Origin: Vulcaniibacterium tengchongense
GTDB taxonomy: Bacteria; Pseudomonadota; Gammaproteobacteria; Xanthomonadales; Xanthomonadaceae
Length of the DNA: 64,000 nucleotides
Direction: 5' to 3'
Assembly: GCF_003814555.1 (NCBI RefSeq)
Contig: NZ_RKQN01000002.1
Location: 186,001 to 250,000, forward strand
Position numbers and translations under genes: made by a program
The notes under the pieces: generated by a model
Database searches by the model: none
What the model was told of the DNA's origin: nothing
Seen by the model: the letters and a program-made list of their open reading frames with translations, nothing else
Shown: positions 9,178-18,172 of the stretch, piece after piece
Position numbering within the stretch: position 1 is the first letter of the stretch
Layout of the letters: every line of letters starts with the position of its first letter

Positions 9178-10406
9178 CAGCCCGGGCGCCGGGCCAGGGC
9201 CGGCCGCAGCCACAGGTAGCCGGCCACCGCCGACAGCACCGATGCGGTCAGCACGCCGAGCACCGCCTCCTCGTACAGCAGCGGGTCGCGGTAGGCCAGC
9301 GAAGCGATGAACAGGCTCATGGTGAAGCCGATGCCGCACATCAGGCCGAGGCCGATCATCATCCGCAGGTCCATGCCGTCCGGGAACCGGGCCCAGCCGA
9401 GCGCGCGCAGCGCGACCGCCGCGCCGACGATGCCGACCGGCTTGCCGAGCAGCAGGCCGAGCACGATGCCGATCGGCAGCGGCTGCAGCATGTCGCCGAG
9501 GCTCAACCCGGACAGCGACAGGCCGGCGTTGACGAACGCGAACAGCGGCAGGATCGCGTAGGCCACCCACGGATGCAGCGCGTGCTCGAGGGTCTCCAGC
9601 GGCGAGTGCTCGGTCTCGTCCGGAATCGCGTTGCGGCGGTCGACGTGCGGGACCATCAGGCCGGTGACCACGCCGGCCAGCGTCGCGTGCACGCCGGACT
9701 TGAGCACGCACACCCACAGCACCAGGCCGAGCAGCAGGTAGGGCCCGAGCCGGGTCACGCCGCGGCGGTTGAGCAGGACCAGGCCCGCGATCGCCGCGCC
9801 GGCCCAGGCCAGCGCGGCCAGCGAAAGCTCGTGCGAATAGAACAGCGCGATGATCACGATCGCGATCAGGTCGTCGACCACCGCGATGGTCGACAGCAGC
9901 AGCTTCATGCCCGAGGGCACGCGCGAGCCGAGCAGCGCCAGCACGCCCAGCGCGAAGGCGATGTCGGTCGCGGTCGGCACCGCCCAGCCGCGCATCGCCC
10001 CGGCGTCGCCGTGGTTGAAGGCGGCGAACAGCAGCGCCGGCACCGCCACGCCCGCGGCGGCGCAGACCATCGGCAGGATCACCTGGTCGCGGCTGGACAG
10101 CTGGCCGCACAGCATCTCGCGCTTGATCTCCAGCGCGACCAACAGGAAGAACACCGCCATCAGGCCGTCGTTGACCCACAGCAGCAGCGGCTTGGCGATC
10201 TCCAGCGCGCCCACGCGCACGTGCACCGGCAGCTGGCCGAACGCGCGGTAGAGCTCGTCCAGCGGCGAGTTGGCGGCGATCATCGCCAGCGCCGCGGCGG
10301 CGATCAGCACCACGCCGCCGGCGGCCTCGAGGCGGAGGAATTCGCTCAGCGCGCGCAACGCGCGCGGCAGCCGCGGCGCGGCCGGGGTCGAAGTCGATTG
10401 GCTCAT
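9177..10406 (-). CDS. nhaA: Na+/H+ antiporter NhaA
   Basis: A 409-residue inner-membrane antiporter exchanging sodium for protons and contributing to pH and salt homeostasis. The two adjacent ion-binding aspartates are in IAVVDDLIAIVII; other family stretches are FLRLEAAGGVVLIAAAALAMI near the start, PLLLWVNDGLMAVFFLLVALEIKRE, GWAVPTATDIAFALGVLALLGSRVP and FVNAGLSLSG. Length is slightly above E. coli NhaA (388) because of a 20-residue N-terminal tail. The downstream epimerase overlaps its stop codon. A calcium/cation antiporter gene lies directly upstream on the same strand. Confidence 0.96.
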   Translation of the reverse strand: MSQSTSTPAAPRLPRALRALSEFLRLEAAGGVVLIAAAALAMIAANSPLDELYRAFGQLPVHVRVGALEIAKPLLLWVNDGLMAVFFLLVALEIKREMLCGQLSSRDQVILPMVCAAAGVAVPALLFAAFNHGDAGAMRGWAVPTATDIAFALGVLALLGSRVPSGMKLLLSTIAVVDDLIAIVIIALFYSHELSLAALAWAGAAIAGLVLLNRRGVTRLGPYLLLGLVLWVCVLKSGVHATLAGVVTGLMVPHVDRRNAIPDETEHSPLETLEHALHPWVAYAILPLFAFVNAGLSLSGLSLGDMLQPLPIGIVLGLLLGKPVGIVGAAVALRALGWARFPDGMDLRMMIGLGLMCGIGFTMSLFIASLAYRDPLLYEEAVLGVLTASVLSAVAGYLWLRPALARRPG

Positions 10407-10443
10407 CCGACGAGTATATCGACCGGAGCGGGCGCCCCGGCCA

Positions 10444-11397
10444 TCACTGCTGCAGCGCCGCCAGCTCGAACCCCAGCCAGGCCAGGAACGCGAACAGCAG
10501 CAGCATGCCTTCGGCGCGGCTGACGCGCAGGTCGCCGCGCAGCATCGGGTAGAGCATCAGCGCGAACACGCCGGCCGCCGGCAGTTCGAAGCGCAGGAAC
10601 GAGGCCGGCATCGGCAACGGCGAGAGCACGGCCATGCCGCCGACGATCAGCAGCAGGTTGAACAGGCTGGAGCCGATCACGTGCCCGACCGCCAGGTCGC
10701 CCTGCCCGCGCCGCGCCGCGACCACCGCGGCGGCGAGCTCCGGCAGCGCGGTGCCGATCGCCACCGGCAGCAGGCCGGTGAGCAGCGGCGCCATGCCCAG
10801 CGCCTGGCCGAGCGCGAGCGCGTTGCCCACCACCAGGCGCGCGCCGAAGTACAGCAGCGCGGCCGCGATCGCCAGCCGCAGCAGGTTGAGCCCGAGCCCG
10901 GTCCGGGTGCGCGCGAACGCGGCGATCGCGTCCTGCAGCTCCGCCGACTCGCGCCGGGCGCGCGCCGCGGCGAACGCCACCACCGCGACGAAGCCCGCGA
11001 CCAGGACCAGGCCGTCGACGCGGCCGAGGGTTCCGTCCAGCCCGAACGCGATCGCGAGCGCGGTGCCGAGCAGCAGCGCCCACAGCAGCGGCGACAGCGC
11101 GCGCCAGCGCACCAGCAGCGGCGCGGCCAGCGCCGAGACGCCGAGGGTGAGGCCGAAGTTGGCGACGTTGCTGCCGACCGCATTGCCCAGCGCCAGCGCG
11201 CCCTCGCCGCGGGCGATCGCCTGCGCGTTGACGGCCAGCTCCGGCAGCGAGGTCGCGAACGCGACCAGGAACAGCCCGGCGACGAACGGCCGCATGCCCC
11301 AGCGCTGCGCCAGCCCGGACGCGCCCTTGATCGCCGAATCGCCGCCCAGCGCCAGCAGCAGCAGACCCAGCACGAACCAGCCGACCGCTTCCAGCAT
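10444..11397 (-). CDS. Calcium/sodium antiporter (CaCA family)
   Basis: A 317-residue membrane protein with the two inverted alpha-repeats of the Ca2+/cation antiporter superfamily: GNAVGSNVANFGLTLG in the first half and VGHVIGSSLFNLLLIVGG in the second. Conserved acidic LPELAV and LPELAAAVVAA segments accompany each repeat. YrbG in E. coli is the nearest named type. It precedes nhaA by 37 bases on the same strand, so the two ion antiporters are probably cotranscribed. Confidence 0.93.
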   Translation of the reverse strand: MLEAVGWFVLGLLLLALGGDSAIKGASGLAQRWGMRPFVAGLFLVAFATSLPELAVNAQAIARGEGALALGNAVGSNVANFGLTLGVSALAAPLLVRWRALSPLLWALLLGTALAIAFGLDGTLGRVDGLVLVAGFVAVVAFAAARARRESAELQDAIAAFARTRTGLGLNLLRLAIAAALLYFGARLVVGNALALGQALGMAPLLTGLLPVAIGTALPELAAAVVAARRGQGDLAVGHVIGSSLFNLLLIVGGMAVLSPLPMPASFLRFELPAAGVFALMLYPMLRGDLRVSRAEGMLLLFAFLAWLGFELAALQQ

Positions 11398-11538
11398 CGC
11401 GCGTTCCTCCCGAGCTCGGCGCCGATTCTTGCCGCGCGGCGGGCGCCCCGTCCAGTGCGCGCGGCCCCCGGCCGGCTTGCGCCGGCGGCACGGCGCGGCC
11501 GTCCGCCGCGGCGCGCCCGGCGCGGCCGTGGGCGCCGC

Positions 11539-12207
11539 TCAGCCGCAGCCTTCGACGTAGTACACCTGCGGCGGCACGCCGACGCGCCAGGCGCTCACCC
11601 GGCCGTTGGCGTCGGTGTCGAACAGCAGCACGCCGCGGCCGCCGGCCGGGTCGGGCACGCTCAGGTACTTCGCGCCTTCGACGTACTTGTGCGGCATCTC
11701 CTCGACGCGTGCGCCGTAGAGGCGGCGGATCTCGTCGGCGCCCATGCCGACCCGGCCGCCGCCCGGCGCCTCGATCTCGGCCGCGTCCACGTCCAGGCGC
11801 ACGAACTTGCCGCCCTCGAACATGAAGCCGAGCCGGAATCCGCTCTGCGGCCGCGGCTGCGGGAACAGGTAATAGCAGCCGCCCGGCTCCGACGGCTTGC
11901 CTTCGCCGAGGTCGGCGCCCCACGCCATGCGCACCTCCTCCTCGCTCGCCCCGAACGGCGCCGGGCCGAAGCCGGCGTAGCCGATCGCGCCGGGCGCGGG
12001 CATCGCGCCGCCCGCGGGCGTGGCTGCAGCCGGGGGCGACGCGGCGGGCGGCGATTCGGCGGGCGGCGCGTTCGCCGGCGGCACGTCCTCGGCGGGCTGG
12101 TCCGGCGCGGGCGCCGGCGCGGCCGGCGCCGGCGTCTCCGGTGCGGACTGCTCGCCGCGGCAGGCGGCCAGGGTGGCGATCAACAGCAGCAGCGGCAACG
12201 CGCGCAT
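11539..12207 (-). CDS. Uncharacterised lipoprotein with Pro/Ala-rich linker
   Basis: A 222-residue predicted lipoprotein. The signal sequence MRALPLLLLIATLAAC ends in a lipobox (LAAC, Cys16), then a low-complexity linker of Pro, Ala and acidic residues runs to about residue 75, followed by a compact domain beginning YAGFGPAPFGASEEEVRMAWG and ending VYYVEGCG. The domain opening resembles small repeats in which a FG-A/S-EEVR-W motif is used to recognise periplasmic ligands, but I do not recognise a family with certainty. The residue after the Cys is Arg, not Asp, consistent with outer-membrane sorting. Function unknown. Confidence 0.8.
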   Translation of the reverse strand: MRALPLLLLIATLAACRGEQSAPETPAPAAPAPAPDQPAEDVPPANAPPAESPPAASPPAAATPAGGAMPAPGAIGYAGFGPAPFGASEEEVRMAWGADLGEGKPSEPGGCYYLFPQPRPQSGFRLGFMFEGGKFVRLDVDAAEIEAPGGGRVGMGADEIRRLYGARVEEMPHKYVEGAKYLSVPDPAGGRGVLLFDTDANGRVSAWRVGVPPQVYYVEGCG

Positions 12208-12295
12208 CGTCGTGTCTCCTTGGGACGAGTCGGGCGCAGCCTAACCCGGAACGCGCCGCGGCCGCGACCGGCGCGGCCGCGGCCTGCGGCCCGGT

Positions 12296-13606
12296 TCAGC
12301 GCGCCGGCGGCGCGAAGTGCCTGCGCAGCCCGGCCCAGCACTGCTGATAGTCGCGCTGGCGATGCGCGGCCTCCAGCGCCTGCCGGGTGGGCCGGATCAC
12401 CGCGCGGGTCTCGAACATGAAGGCCATGGTGTCGCGGATCACGTCGGGCTTCGACAGGTCGGCGCCCGAGGCCTTCTCGAACGTCGCCGCGTCCGGCCCG
12501 TGGCCGCTCATGCAGTTGTGCAGCGAGCAGCCGCCCGGCGCGAAGCCCTCGGCCTTGGCGTCGTAGACGCCGCGGATCAGGCCCATGAACTCGCTGGCGA
12601 CGTTGCGGTGGAACCACGGCGGGCGGAAGGTGTCCTGCGCGACCAGCCAGCGCGGCGGGAAGATCACGAAATCCAGGTTGGCCGTGCCCGGCGTGTCGCT
12701 CGGCGAGGTCAGCACGGTGAAGATCGACGGGTCCGGGTGGTCGAAGCTGATCGAGCCGAGGGTGTTGAAGCGGCGCAGGTCGTAGCGGTACGGCGCGTAG
12801 TTGCCGTGCCAGGCGACCACGTCCAGCGGCGAATGGTCGATCGGCGCGCGCCACAGGTGGCCCTGGAACTTGGCGATCAGTTCGAACTCGCCCTCCACGT
12901 CCTCGTAGGCCGCGTGCGGCGTCTCGAAGTCGCGCGGGTTGGCCAGGCCGTTGCTGCCGATCGGCCCGAGGTCGGGCAGGCGCAGCAGCGCGCCGAAGTT
13001 CTCGCAGACGTAGCCGCGCGAGGGCCCGTCCGGCAATTCGACGCGGAAGCGCACGCCGCGCGGGATCACCGCGATCCGCTCCGGCTCGACCTCGAGCACG
13101 CCGAGCTCGGTGGCGATGCGCAGCCGGCCCAGCTGCGGCACGATCAGCAGCTCGCCGTCGGCGTCGTAGAAGTAGCGGCCGCGCATGTCGCGGTCGGCGG
13201 CGTACAGGTGGATGCCGACGCCGTGCTGGGCCGCGGGCGAGCCGTTGCCGGCCATCGTGTACAGGCCGTCGACGAAGTCCGCCGGCGCCTGCGGCAACGG
13301 CAGCGGGTCCCAGCGCATCTGGTCCGGCGGCACCGGGCCGTCGCCGAAGTCGTTGTGGAAGCGCGGCTGCGCGGCGTGCCCGCTCGCATAGGGCGCGAAC
13401 GGCCCGTGCATCGCCGCCGGGCGGATCCGGTACAGCCAGCTGCGCCGGTTGGCGTGGCGCGGCGCGGTGAACGCGGTGCCCGACAGCTGCTCCGCGTACA
13501 GCCCGTGCGCGACCCGCTGCGGCGAATTGCGCCCGACCGGCAACGCGCCGGGCACCGCCTCGCTCGCGAACTCGTTGCCGAAACCGGTCTGGTAACTCGA
13601 GGCCAC
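12296..13606 (-). CDS. hmgA: Homogentisate 1,2-dioxygenase
   Basis: Opens the ring of homogentisate to maleylacetoacetate in tyrosine and phenylalanine breakdown. The 436-residue protein begins [15 protein letters not shown] and includes [55 protein letters not shown], and the iron-site region [18 protein letters not shown] and [18 protein letters not shown], all HmgA signatures. Start: the GTG at 13606 (VASSYQTG) matches family N-termini and is preceded by GGGGGA at good spacing; upstream residues have no family match. hppD, the preceding pathway enzyme, is 136 bases upstream on the same strand. Confidence 0.96.
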   Translation of the reverse strand: MASSYQTGFGNEFASEAVPGALPVGRNSPQRVAHGLYAEQLSGTAFTAPRHANRRSWLYRIRPAAMHGPFAPYASGHAAQPRFHNDFGDGPVPPDQMRWDPLPLPQAPADFVDGLYTMAGNGSPAAQHGVGIHLYAADRDMRGRYFYDADGELLIVPQLGRLRIATELGVLEVEPERIAVIPRGVRFRVELPDGPSRGYVCENFGALLRLPDLGPIGSNGLANPRDFETPHAAYEDVEGEFELIAKFQGHLWRAPIDHSPLDVVAWHGNYAPYRYDLRRFNTLGSISFDHPDPSIFTVLTSPSDTPGTANLDFVIFPPRWLVAQDTFRPPWFHRNVASEFMGLIRGVYDAKAEGFAPGGCSLHNCMSGHGPDAATFEKASGADLSKPDVIRDTMAFMFETRAVIRPTRQALEAAHRQRDYQQCWAGLRRHFAPPAR

Positions 13607-13628
13607 GTCTCGTCCCCCAAAGCGTTTT

Positions 13629-13664
13629 GCCGCCGATCCCGCGCGCGGGGCGCGGATCGGCGGC
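13629..13664 (-). promoter_or_regulatory. Stem-loop just upstream of hmgA ribosome binding site
   Basis: A perfect 11-bp inverted repeat, GCCGCCGATCC at 13629-13639 and GGATCGGCGGC at 13654-13664, with a 14-base GC-rich loop. On the minus strand it sits in the hppD-hmgA interval, ending about 22 bases before the hmgA GTG and shortly before its GGGGGA site. There is no T-run after it, so it is more likely an mRNA-processing or stability element than a terminator. Confidence 0.5.
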
Positions 13665-13742
13665 GGCGATCTCAACTTCGCCGGCTCCACGCGCCTACGC
13701 CGCAACATCCGCGGCGATCCGCGCGGATCCGCGGCGGCAGCA

Positions 13743-14837
13743 TCACAGGACCCCGCGGCGCATCTGGTCGCGCTCGATGCTCTCGAACAGGGCCTGGAAG
13801 TTGCCCTCGCCGAAGCCTTCGTTGCCCTTGCGCTGGATGATCTCGAAGAAGATCGGGCCGATCGCGTTCTGGGTGAAGATCTGCAGCAGCTTGCGCTGGT
13901 GCGTCTCCGGGTCGGCGTCGATCAGGATCTTGTTTCTCTGCAGCCGCGGCACGTCCTCGCCGTGGCCGGGGATGCGCTGGTCGATCACCTCGAAGTAGGT
14001 GTCCGGCGTGTCGAGGAACTCGACCCCGGCCGCGCGCATCTGCTCCACCGTGGCGTAGATGTCGTCGGTGAAGCAGGCGATGTGCTGGATGCCCTCGCCC
14101 TTGTACGCGTCGAGGTATTCGTTGATCTGCGACTTCGGGTCGCTGGACTCGTTGAGCGGGATGCGCACCACCCCGTCCGGCGCGGTCATCGCCTTCGACA
14201 CCAGGCCGGTCTTCGCGCCCTTGATGTCGAAGTACTTGATCTCGCGGAAGTTGAACAGCCGCTCGTAGTAGTCCGCCCACTTGGCCATGTTGCCGAAGTA
14301 CAGGTTGTGGGTCAGGTGGTCGATGAAGGTCAGGCCGAACCCCTTCGGGTTCTGCTCCGCGCCCGGCACCGGCTCGAACCCGCCGTCGTAGGCCGAGCCC
14401 TTGGCGCCGTAGCGGTCGACCAGGTACAGCATGCAGTCGCCGATGCCCTTGACCACCGGCGCGTCCACCGCGCGGGTCTCGGCCTTGTGCGACACCGCCT
14501 CGCCGCCGTTGCGCAGCACCGCGTCGAACACCTCCGCGGCGGGCTTCTGGAAGCGGATCGCGAAGCCGCAGGCGCAGGGCCCGTGCTGCGCGGCGAAGTC
14601 CGCGGCGAAGCTGTCCGGGTCCTCGTTGACCAGGAAGTTCACCCCGCCCTGGCGGTACACCGTGATCGGCCGGGTCTTGTGGCGGAGCACGGCGGTGAAG
14701 CCGAGCTTGCGGAAATAGTCGTGCAGGTGCGCGCCCTGGCCCGCCGGGGCGGCGAACTCGACGAACTCGAAACCGTCGATGCCGAGCGGGTTCTCGAACG
14801 TGGTGACCTGCATGCCGAGGTTTGGCTGTGCATTCAT
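13743..14837 (-). CDS. hppD: 4-hydroxyphenylpyruvate dioxygenase
   Basis: Converts 4-hydroxyphenylpyruvate to homogentisate, one step before HmgA. The 364-residue two-domain protein shows the N-terminal [36 protein letters not shown], the metal-binding [37 protein letters not shown] with the second His, and the C-terminal [36 protein letters not shown] with the third ligand Glu. The ATG at 14837 ([19 protein letters not shown]) is used rather than one eight codons upstream because conservation begins there. Expression probably starts from the promoter at 14894-14922 under the divergent MarR protein. Confidence 0.97.
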   Translation of the reverse strand: MNAQPNLGMQVTTFENPLGIDGFEFVEFAAPAGQGAHLHDYFRKLGFTAVLRHKTRPITVYRQGGVNFLVNEDPDSFAADFAAQHGPCACGFAIRFQKPAAEVFDAVLRNGGEAVSHKAETRAVDAPVVKGIGDCMLYLVDRYGAKGSAYDGGFEPVPGAEQNPKGFGLTFIDHLTHNLYFGNMAKWADYYERLFNFREIKYFDIKGAKTGLVSKAMTAPDGVVRIPLNESSDPKSQINEYLDAYKGEGIQHIACFTDDIYATVEQMRAAGVEFLDTPDTYFEVIDQRIPGHGEDVPRLQRNKILIDADPETHQRKLLQIFTQNAIGPIFFEIIQRKGNEGFGEGNFQALFESIERDQMRRGVL

Positions 14838-14893
14838 GGCATTGTTCCCAGGTGGCGGCACGTCCGCCGGGGACGGCCTGTTCCGAAGAGGCC

Positions 14894-14922
14894 GTTATAG
14901 TTTCAACTGAAACCATAATCAA
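14894..14922 (-). promoter_or_regulatory. hppD promoter with inverted-repeat operator in the spacer
   Basis: On the minus strand TTGATT (14922-14917), a 17-base spacer and TATAAC (14899-14894) form a good sigma-70 promoter, about 57 bases before the hppD ATG. The spacer is almost filled by a perfect inverted repeat GTTTCA-AC-TGAAAC (14900-14913), in a region with far more A+T than its surroundings. On the plus strand the same stretch contains CATAAT (14914-14919), a possible -10 for the divergent marR gene. Position and symmetry suggest the binding site of the MarR protein encoded next to it; that link is inference. Confidence 0.75.
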
Positions 14923-14935
14923 GGTACGGCGCAAC

Positions 14936-15430
14936 ATGAACCAGCCACGCCAGGGCCACGCCGAGCTCGACCTGGAGCGCTTCCTGCCCTACCGGCTGTC
15001 GGTGCTGAGCAACCGCGTCAGCGGCACGATCGCGCGCATCTACAGCGAACGCTTCGCCCTCACCGTGACCGAGTGGCGGGTGATGGCGGTGCTCGGCCGC
15101 TACCCGGGGCTGTCGGCGAACGAGGTCGCGCAGCGCACGGCGATGGACAAGGTCGCGGTCAGCCGCGCGGTCGCGCGCCTGCTCGAGGCCGGCCGGCTGG
15201 AGCGCGAGATCCACGGCGACGACCGCCGCCGCTCGGTGCTGCGCCTGTCCGAGGCCGGCTACCGGATCTACGACGAGGTCGCGCCGCTGGCGCTGGCGTT
15301 CGAACGGCGCCTGCTCGAGGGCATGGACGCGAACGAGCGCGCGCTGCTGTTCCGGCTGCTCGACCGGCTCGACGAGCTGGAACTGCGCGCGGAGGCCGAG
15401 CCGGTCGCGTCCGAGCCCCTGGCGCGGTAA
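14936..15430 (+). CDS. MarR family regulator, divergent from hppD
   Basis: A 164-residue winged-helix protein: ERFLPYRLSVLSNRVSGTIARIY, then ALTVTEWRVMAVLGRYPG, ANEVAQRTAMDKVAVSRAVARLLEAG (recognition helix) and the wing REIHGDDRRRSVLRLSEAG. Divergent MarR genes often control the neighbouring aromatic catabolic enzyme, so this is likely a regulator of hppD (and perhaps hmgA) responding to an aromatic intermediate. The ATG at 14936 lies 22 bases after the inverted repeat at 14900-14913, allowing autoregulation. An upstream in-frame start would place the operator inside the gene and is less likely. Confidence 0.9.
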   Translation: MNQPRQGHAELDLERFLPYRLSVLSNRVSGTIARIYSERFALTVTEWRVMAVLGRYPGLSANEVAQRTAMDKVAVSRAVARLLEAGRLEREIHGDDRRRSVLRLSEAGYRIYDEVAPLALAFERRLLEGMDANERALLFRLLDRLDELELRAEAEPVASEPLAR

Positions 15431-15662
15431 GCGGCGCGCGCCGCCGCCGCGCCGGCCTGCCTCGGCGCTTCGATCCGGCCGGCGCCACGGCGCGGCGCAT
15501 CGCCTCCGCGCGGCGCGCTCGCGCCAGGCCGGCCGCTCCGGGCCCCCCCGCGGGCGGCGCGGGCGCGGAACGGCGCCGCGCCGCCGCTCCCGGATGCGCA
15601 CGCCTTGTCGCCGGCCGCGCCGCGCCCCATCTCGTCCGCGTGCCCACACGCGAGGAACCGCG

Positions 15663-16004
15663 ATGAACGACCCCACGCCCGCCCACACCGCCGAACTGGC
15701 GGCGGTGAACCGCAAGATCGTCGCCGAGGGCGAAAGCCTGCCGGCGGTGAAGCTGCGCGACGGCAGCACGGTGCAGACCGGCACGGTCGCGACGATGCTG
15801 CACAACATCGCGCTGTACAACGCCGGCGAGCGCGGCGAGGTCGAGCGGCAGCTGGCGCTGGCCGTGCCGACGCTGTTCAAGGTCGGCCTGTTCGAGCTGT
15901 TCGCGCCGGAGGAATGGGTCCGCGGCGACAACCCGGGCCGCCGCTACGTCGGCGAGCAGGCGCTGCGCTGGCGCGAGGCGCAGGGCCGCGCCGGCGAAGC
16001 CTAG
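15663..16004 (+). CDS. Conserved hypothetical protein, 113 residues
   Basis: A small soluble protein beginning MNDPTPAHTAELAAVNRKIV. It contains the regular-looking block AEGESLPAVKLRDGSTVQTG followed by TVATMLHNIALYNAGERGEVE, which reads like a well-conserved small domain of unknown function found in many proteobacteria; I cannot name it with certainty. No signal peptide, membrane helix or catalytic motif is visible. It stands alone, 232 bases after marR and converging on the peptide transporter with a strong shared stem-loop between them. Confidence 0.75.
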   Translation: MNDPTPAHTAELAAVNRKIVAEGESLPAVKLRDGSTVQTGTVATMLHNIALYNAGERGEVERQLALAVPTLFKVGLFELFAPEEWVRGDNPGRRYVGEQALRWREAQGRAGEA

Positions 16005-16028
16005 GCTCGCGTCCCGGCAACCGGAAAC

Positions 16029-16057
16029 GACGACGGCGGCCCGCGGCCGCCGTCGTC
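16029..16057. terminator. Long perfect stem-loop between convergent genes
   Basis: A 13-bp perfect inverted repeat (GACGACGGCGGCC at 16029-16041, GGCCGCCGTCGTC at 16045-16057) with a 3-base loop lies between the convergent hypothetical gene ending at 16004 and the POT transporter ending at 16079. On the minus strand GTTTCC follows; the plus strand lacks a T-run. It probably ends transcription from both sides. Confidence 0.65.
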
Positions 16058-16078
16058 CGGACGCGCGGTCGGCCGCGC

Positions 16079-17587
16079 CTACTTCACTCCGTGCATCAGC
16101 CGCTGCACCAGCGGTGCGATCAGGAACAGCAGCACGCCGGCGCCCAGCAGCAGCCAGAAGCCGAAGGTGTAGCCGGACAGCGCCGACTGCACGGTCATGC
16201 CGCTCTCGCCGCTGACGTGGCCGGCGAAGATGCCCGACAGGTTGTTGCCGATGCCGGTGGACAGGAACCAGCCGCCCATGCCGAAGCCGACCAGGCGCAC
16301 CGGCGCCAGCTTGGTCACCATCGACAGACCGATCGGCGACAGGCACAGCTCGCCGACCGACTGGATCACGTAGACCATGAACAGCGTCCAGAACGGGATC
16401 TTGCCGAACTCGTCGACCAGGCTGGACAGGGCGAACATCAGCAGCGCGAAGGCCAGGCCGTTGAAGATCAGGCCGAGGCCGAACTTGCGCGGGATCGACG
16501 GGTTGGCGCGGCCCATCTTCACCCACAGCCAGGCCAGCACCGGGGCGATGGTGATGATCGCCAGCGAGTTCACCGACTGGAACCACGCGACCGGGAAGGT
16601 CCAGTCGCCGAAGCTGCGGTCGACGATCTTGTCGGCGAGGAAGTTGAACGAGCTGCCGGCCTGCTCGAAGAACATCCAGAACAGCACGTTGAACACGAAG
16701 ATCAGCAGCATCGCCAGCGCGCGGTCGCGCTGGGTCTTACCCTCGCGCACGCCCTCGGCGATGATCAGCGCGCACAGCAGCACGAACATCGGCGTCAGCA
16801 CCCACCAGTTGAGGGTGGCCGCGTCGATGGTCAGCAGGAAGTAGATCGCCGGGATCGCGACCAGCGCGCCGACCAGGGTCAGCAGCACCCGGCCGCGGTG
16901 CTCGCCGCCTTCCGGCGGCCGGCCGATGCCGGCGAGCCCGCGGCGGCCGAACCAGAACCACACCAGGCTCAGCAGCATGCCGATGCCCGAGGTGATGAAC
17001 ACCACCTTGTAGGCCGGCATCGCCTCGCTGCCGAACACCTTGTCGGCCAGCCAGCCGGTGAGGATCGGCGAGATCATCGCGCCGAGGTTGATGCCCATGT
17101 AGAAGATGGTGAAGCCCGAGTCACGGCGTTCGTCGCCGACCGCGTAGAGCTTGCCGACCATCGTGGAGATGTTCGGCTTGAACAGGCCGTTGCCGGCGAT
17201 GATCGTCGCCAGGCCGAGCTTGAACACCTCCTGGTTCGGCACCGCGATCATGAACAGGCCAGCCGACATGATCGCCGCGCCGAGCAGGATCGAGCGCTGG
17301 TAGCCGATCACCCGGTCGGCGACGTAGCCGCCGAAGATCGCCGCCGCGTACACCAGCGCCAGGTAGGCGCCGTAGAGCTGGTTGGCCGGCTGCTCGCCGG
17401 TGCCGCTGCCCTGGTAGAACTGGGCCACGATGTACAGCACCAGCGCCCAGCGGATGCCGTAGAACGCGAAGCGCTCCCAGAATTCGGTCATGAACAGCAT
17501 CCACAGCGGCTTCGGGTGGCCGAGGCGCTGCGGGAATTCGGGAATCGGCGCGGCCGTGCCGGCCGCGGGCATAGCGGTTCCGCTCAT
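16079..17587 (-). CDS. POT/PTR family proton-dependent oligopeptide transporter
   Basis: A 502-residue inner-membrane transporter with about twelve to fourteen helices that imports di- and tripeptides with protons. The family motif ExxERFxYYG appears as EFWERFAFYGIRWALVLYI at about residue 40; GGYVADRVIGYQRSILLGA and FTIFYMGINLGAMISPIL (PTR2-type) follow, and SVGELCLSPIGLSMVTKLAP matches the GELxxSPxGL motif in the second half. Start at 17587 (MSGTAMPAAG), as the upstream 19 residues look non-coding. Its position between tyrosine and tryptophan degradation genes fits an organism feeding on peptides. Confidence 0.93.
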   Translation of the reverse strand: MSGTAMPAAGTAAPIPEFPQRLGHPKPLWMLFMTEFWERFAFYGIRWALVLYIVAQFYQGSGTGEQPANQLYGAYLALVYAAAIFGGYVADRVIGYQRSILLGAAIMSAGLFMIAVPNQEVFKLGLATIIAGNGLFKPNISTMVGKLYAVGDERRDSGFTIFYMGINLGAMISPILTGWLADKVFGSEAMPAYKVVFITSGIGMLLSLVWFWFGRRGLAGIGRPPEGGEHRGRVLLTLVGALVAIPAIYFLLTIDAATLNWWVLTPMFVLLCALIIAEGVREGKTQRDRALAMLLIFVFNVLFWMFFEQAGSSFNFLADKIVDRSFGDWTFPVAWFQSVNSLAIITIAPVLAWLWVKMGRANPSIPRKFGLGLIFNGLAFALLMFALSSLVDEFGKIPFWTLFMVYVIQSVGELCLSPIGLSMVTKLAPVRLVGFGMGGWFLSTGIGNNLSGIFAGHVSGESGMTVQSALSGYTFGFWLLLGAGVLLFLIAPLVQRLMHGVK

Positions 17588-17757
17588 GTGCGGTCTCCCC
17601 CGTGTGGATCGAAGAACTGAATGGAAACCCACGCCGGGCGGCACGGGACCCGGGAGATTTACCGGGTGACGTCGGTCACGTCAAACCCGGACGGCCGGCC
17701 CGCCCGGCACGGCGCGGGCGGCGGCCCGCGATCGCCGCCCCGGAGCCGCGCCGCCGC

Positions 17758-18159
17758 TCACCCGCCGGCGGCCGCGGCGAAGGCGCGCGCCAGCAGGCGC
17801 GGGAACGCCGGATGCGCCGCGCCCAGGCGCGCCTGCGCCTCGTCCAGCGCGCACCAGCGCAGTTCGGCGTGCTCCTGCCGGTTCCGCGGCACGCCCTGCC
17901 AGCGCAGCACCCGGTACAGCCGCAGCCGCCACGGTTCCGGCGCCGCGCCCTCCAGGCGGCCGGCGTAGCGCAGCGCCCCGGCCGCGATGCCGAGCTCCTC
18001 GGACAGCTCGCGCCGCAGCGCCTGCGGCCCGCTCTCGCCCGGCTCGACGTGGCCGCCGAACACGTCCCAGGCCCCGGCCAGCCAGTCGCCCTCGTCGCGG
18101 CGGCGGCCGAGCAGGATGCGGCCGTCGCGGATCAGCAGCGCGCCGACGCAGTCGTGCAC
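17758..18159 (-). CDS. Nudix hydrolase
   Basis: A 133-residue protein with a complete Nudix box, GHVEPGESGPQALRRELSEE followed by LGI, at about residues 35-57, matching GX5EX7REUXEEXGU. These enzymes hydrolyse nucleoside diphosphates linked to other groups; the substrate here cannot be deduced. It begins MHDCVGALLIRDGRILLGRR, with the usual strand arrangement before the box. It is 13 bases downstream of kynA on the same strand and likely shares its transcript. Confidence 0.9.
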   Translation of the reverse strand: MHDCVGALLIRDGRILLGRRRDEGDWLAGAWDVFGGHVEPGESGPQALRRELSEELGIAAGALRYAGRLEGAAPEPWRLRLYRVLRWQGVPRNRQEHAELRWCALDEAQARLGAAHPAFPRLLARAFAAAAGG

Positions 18160-18172
18160 GCGCGTGCGCCGC

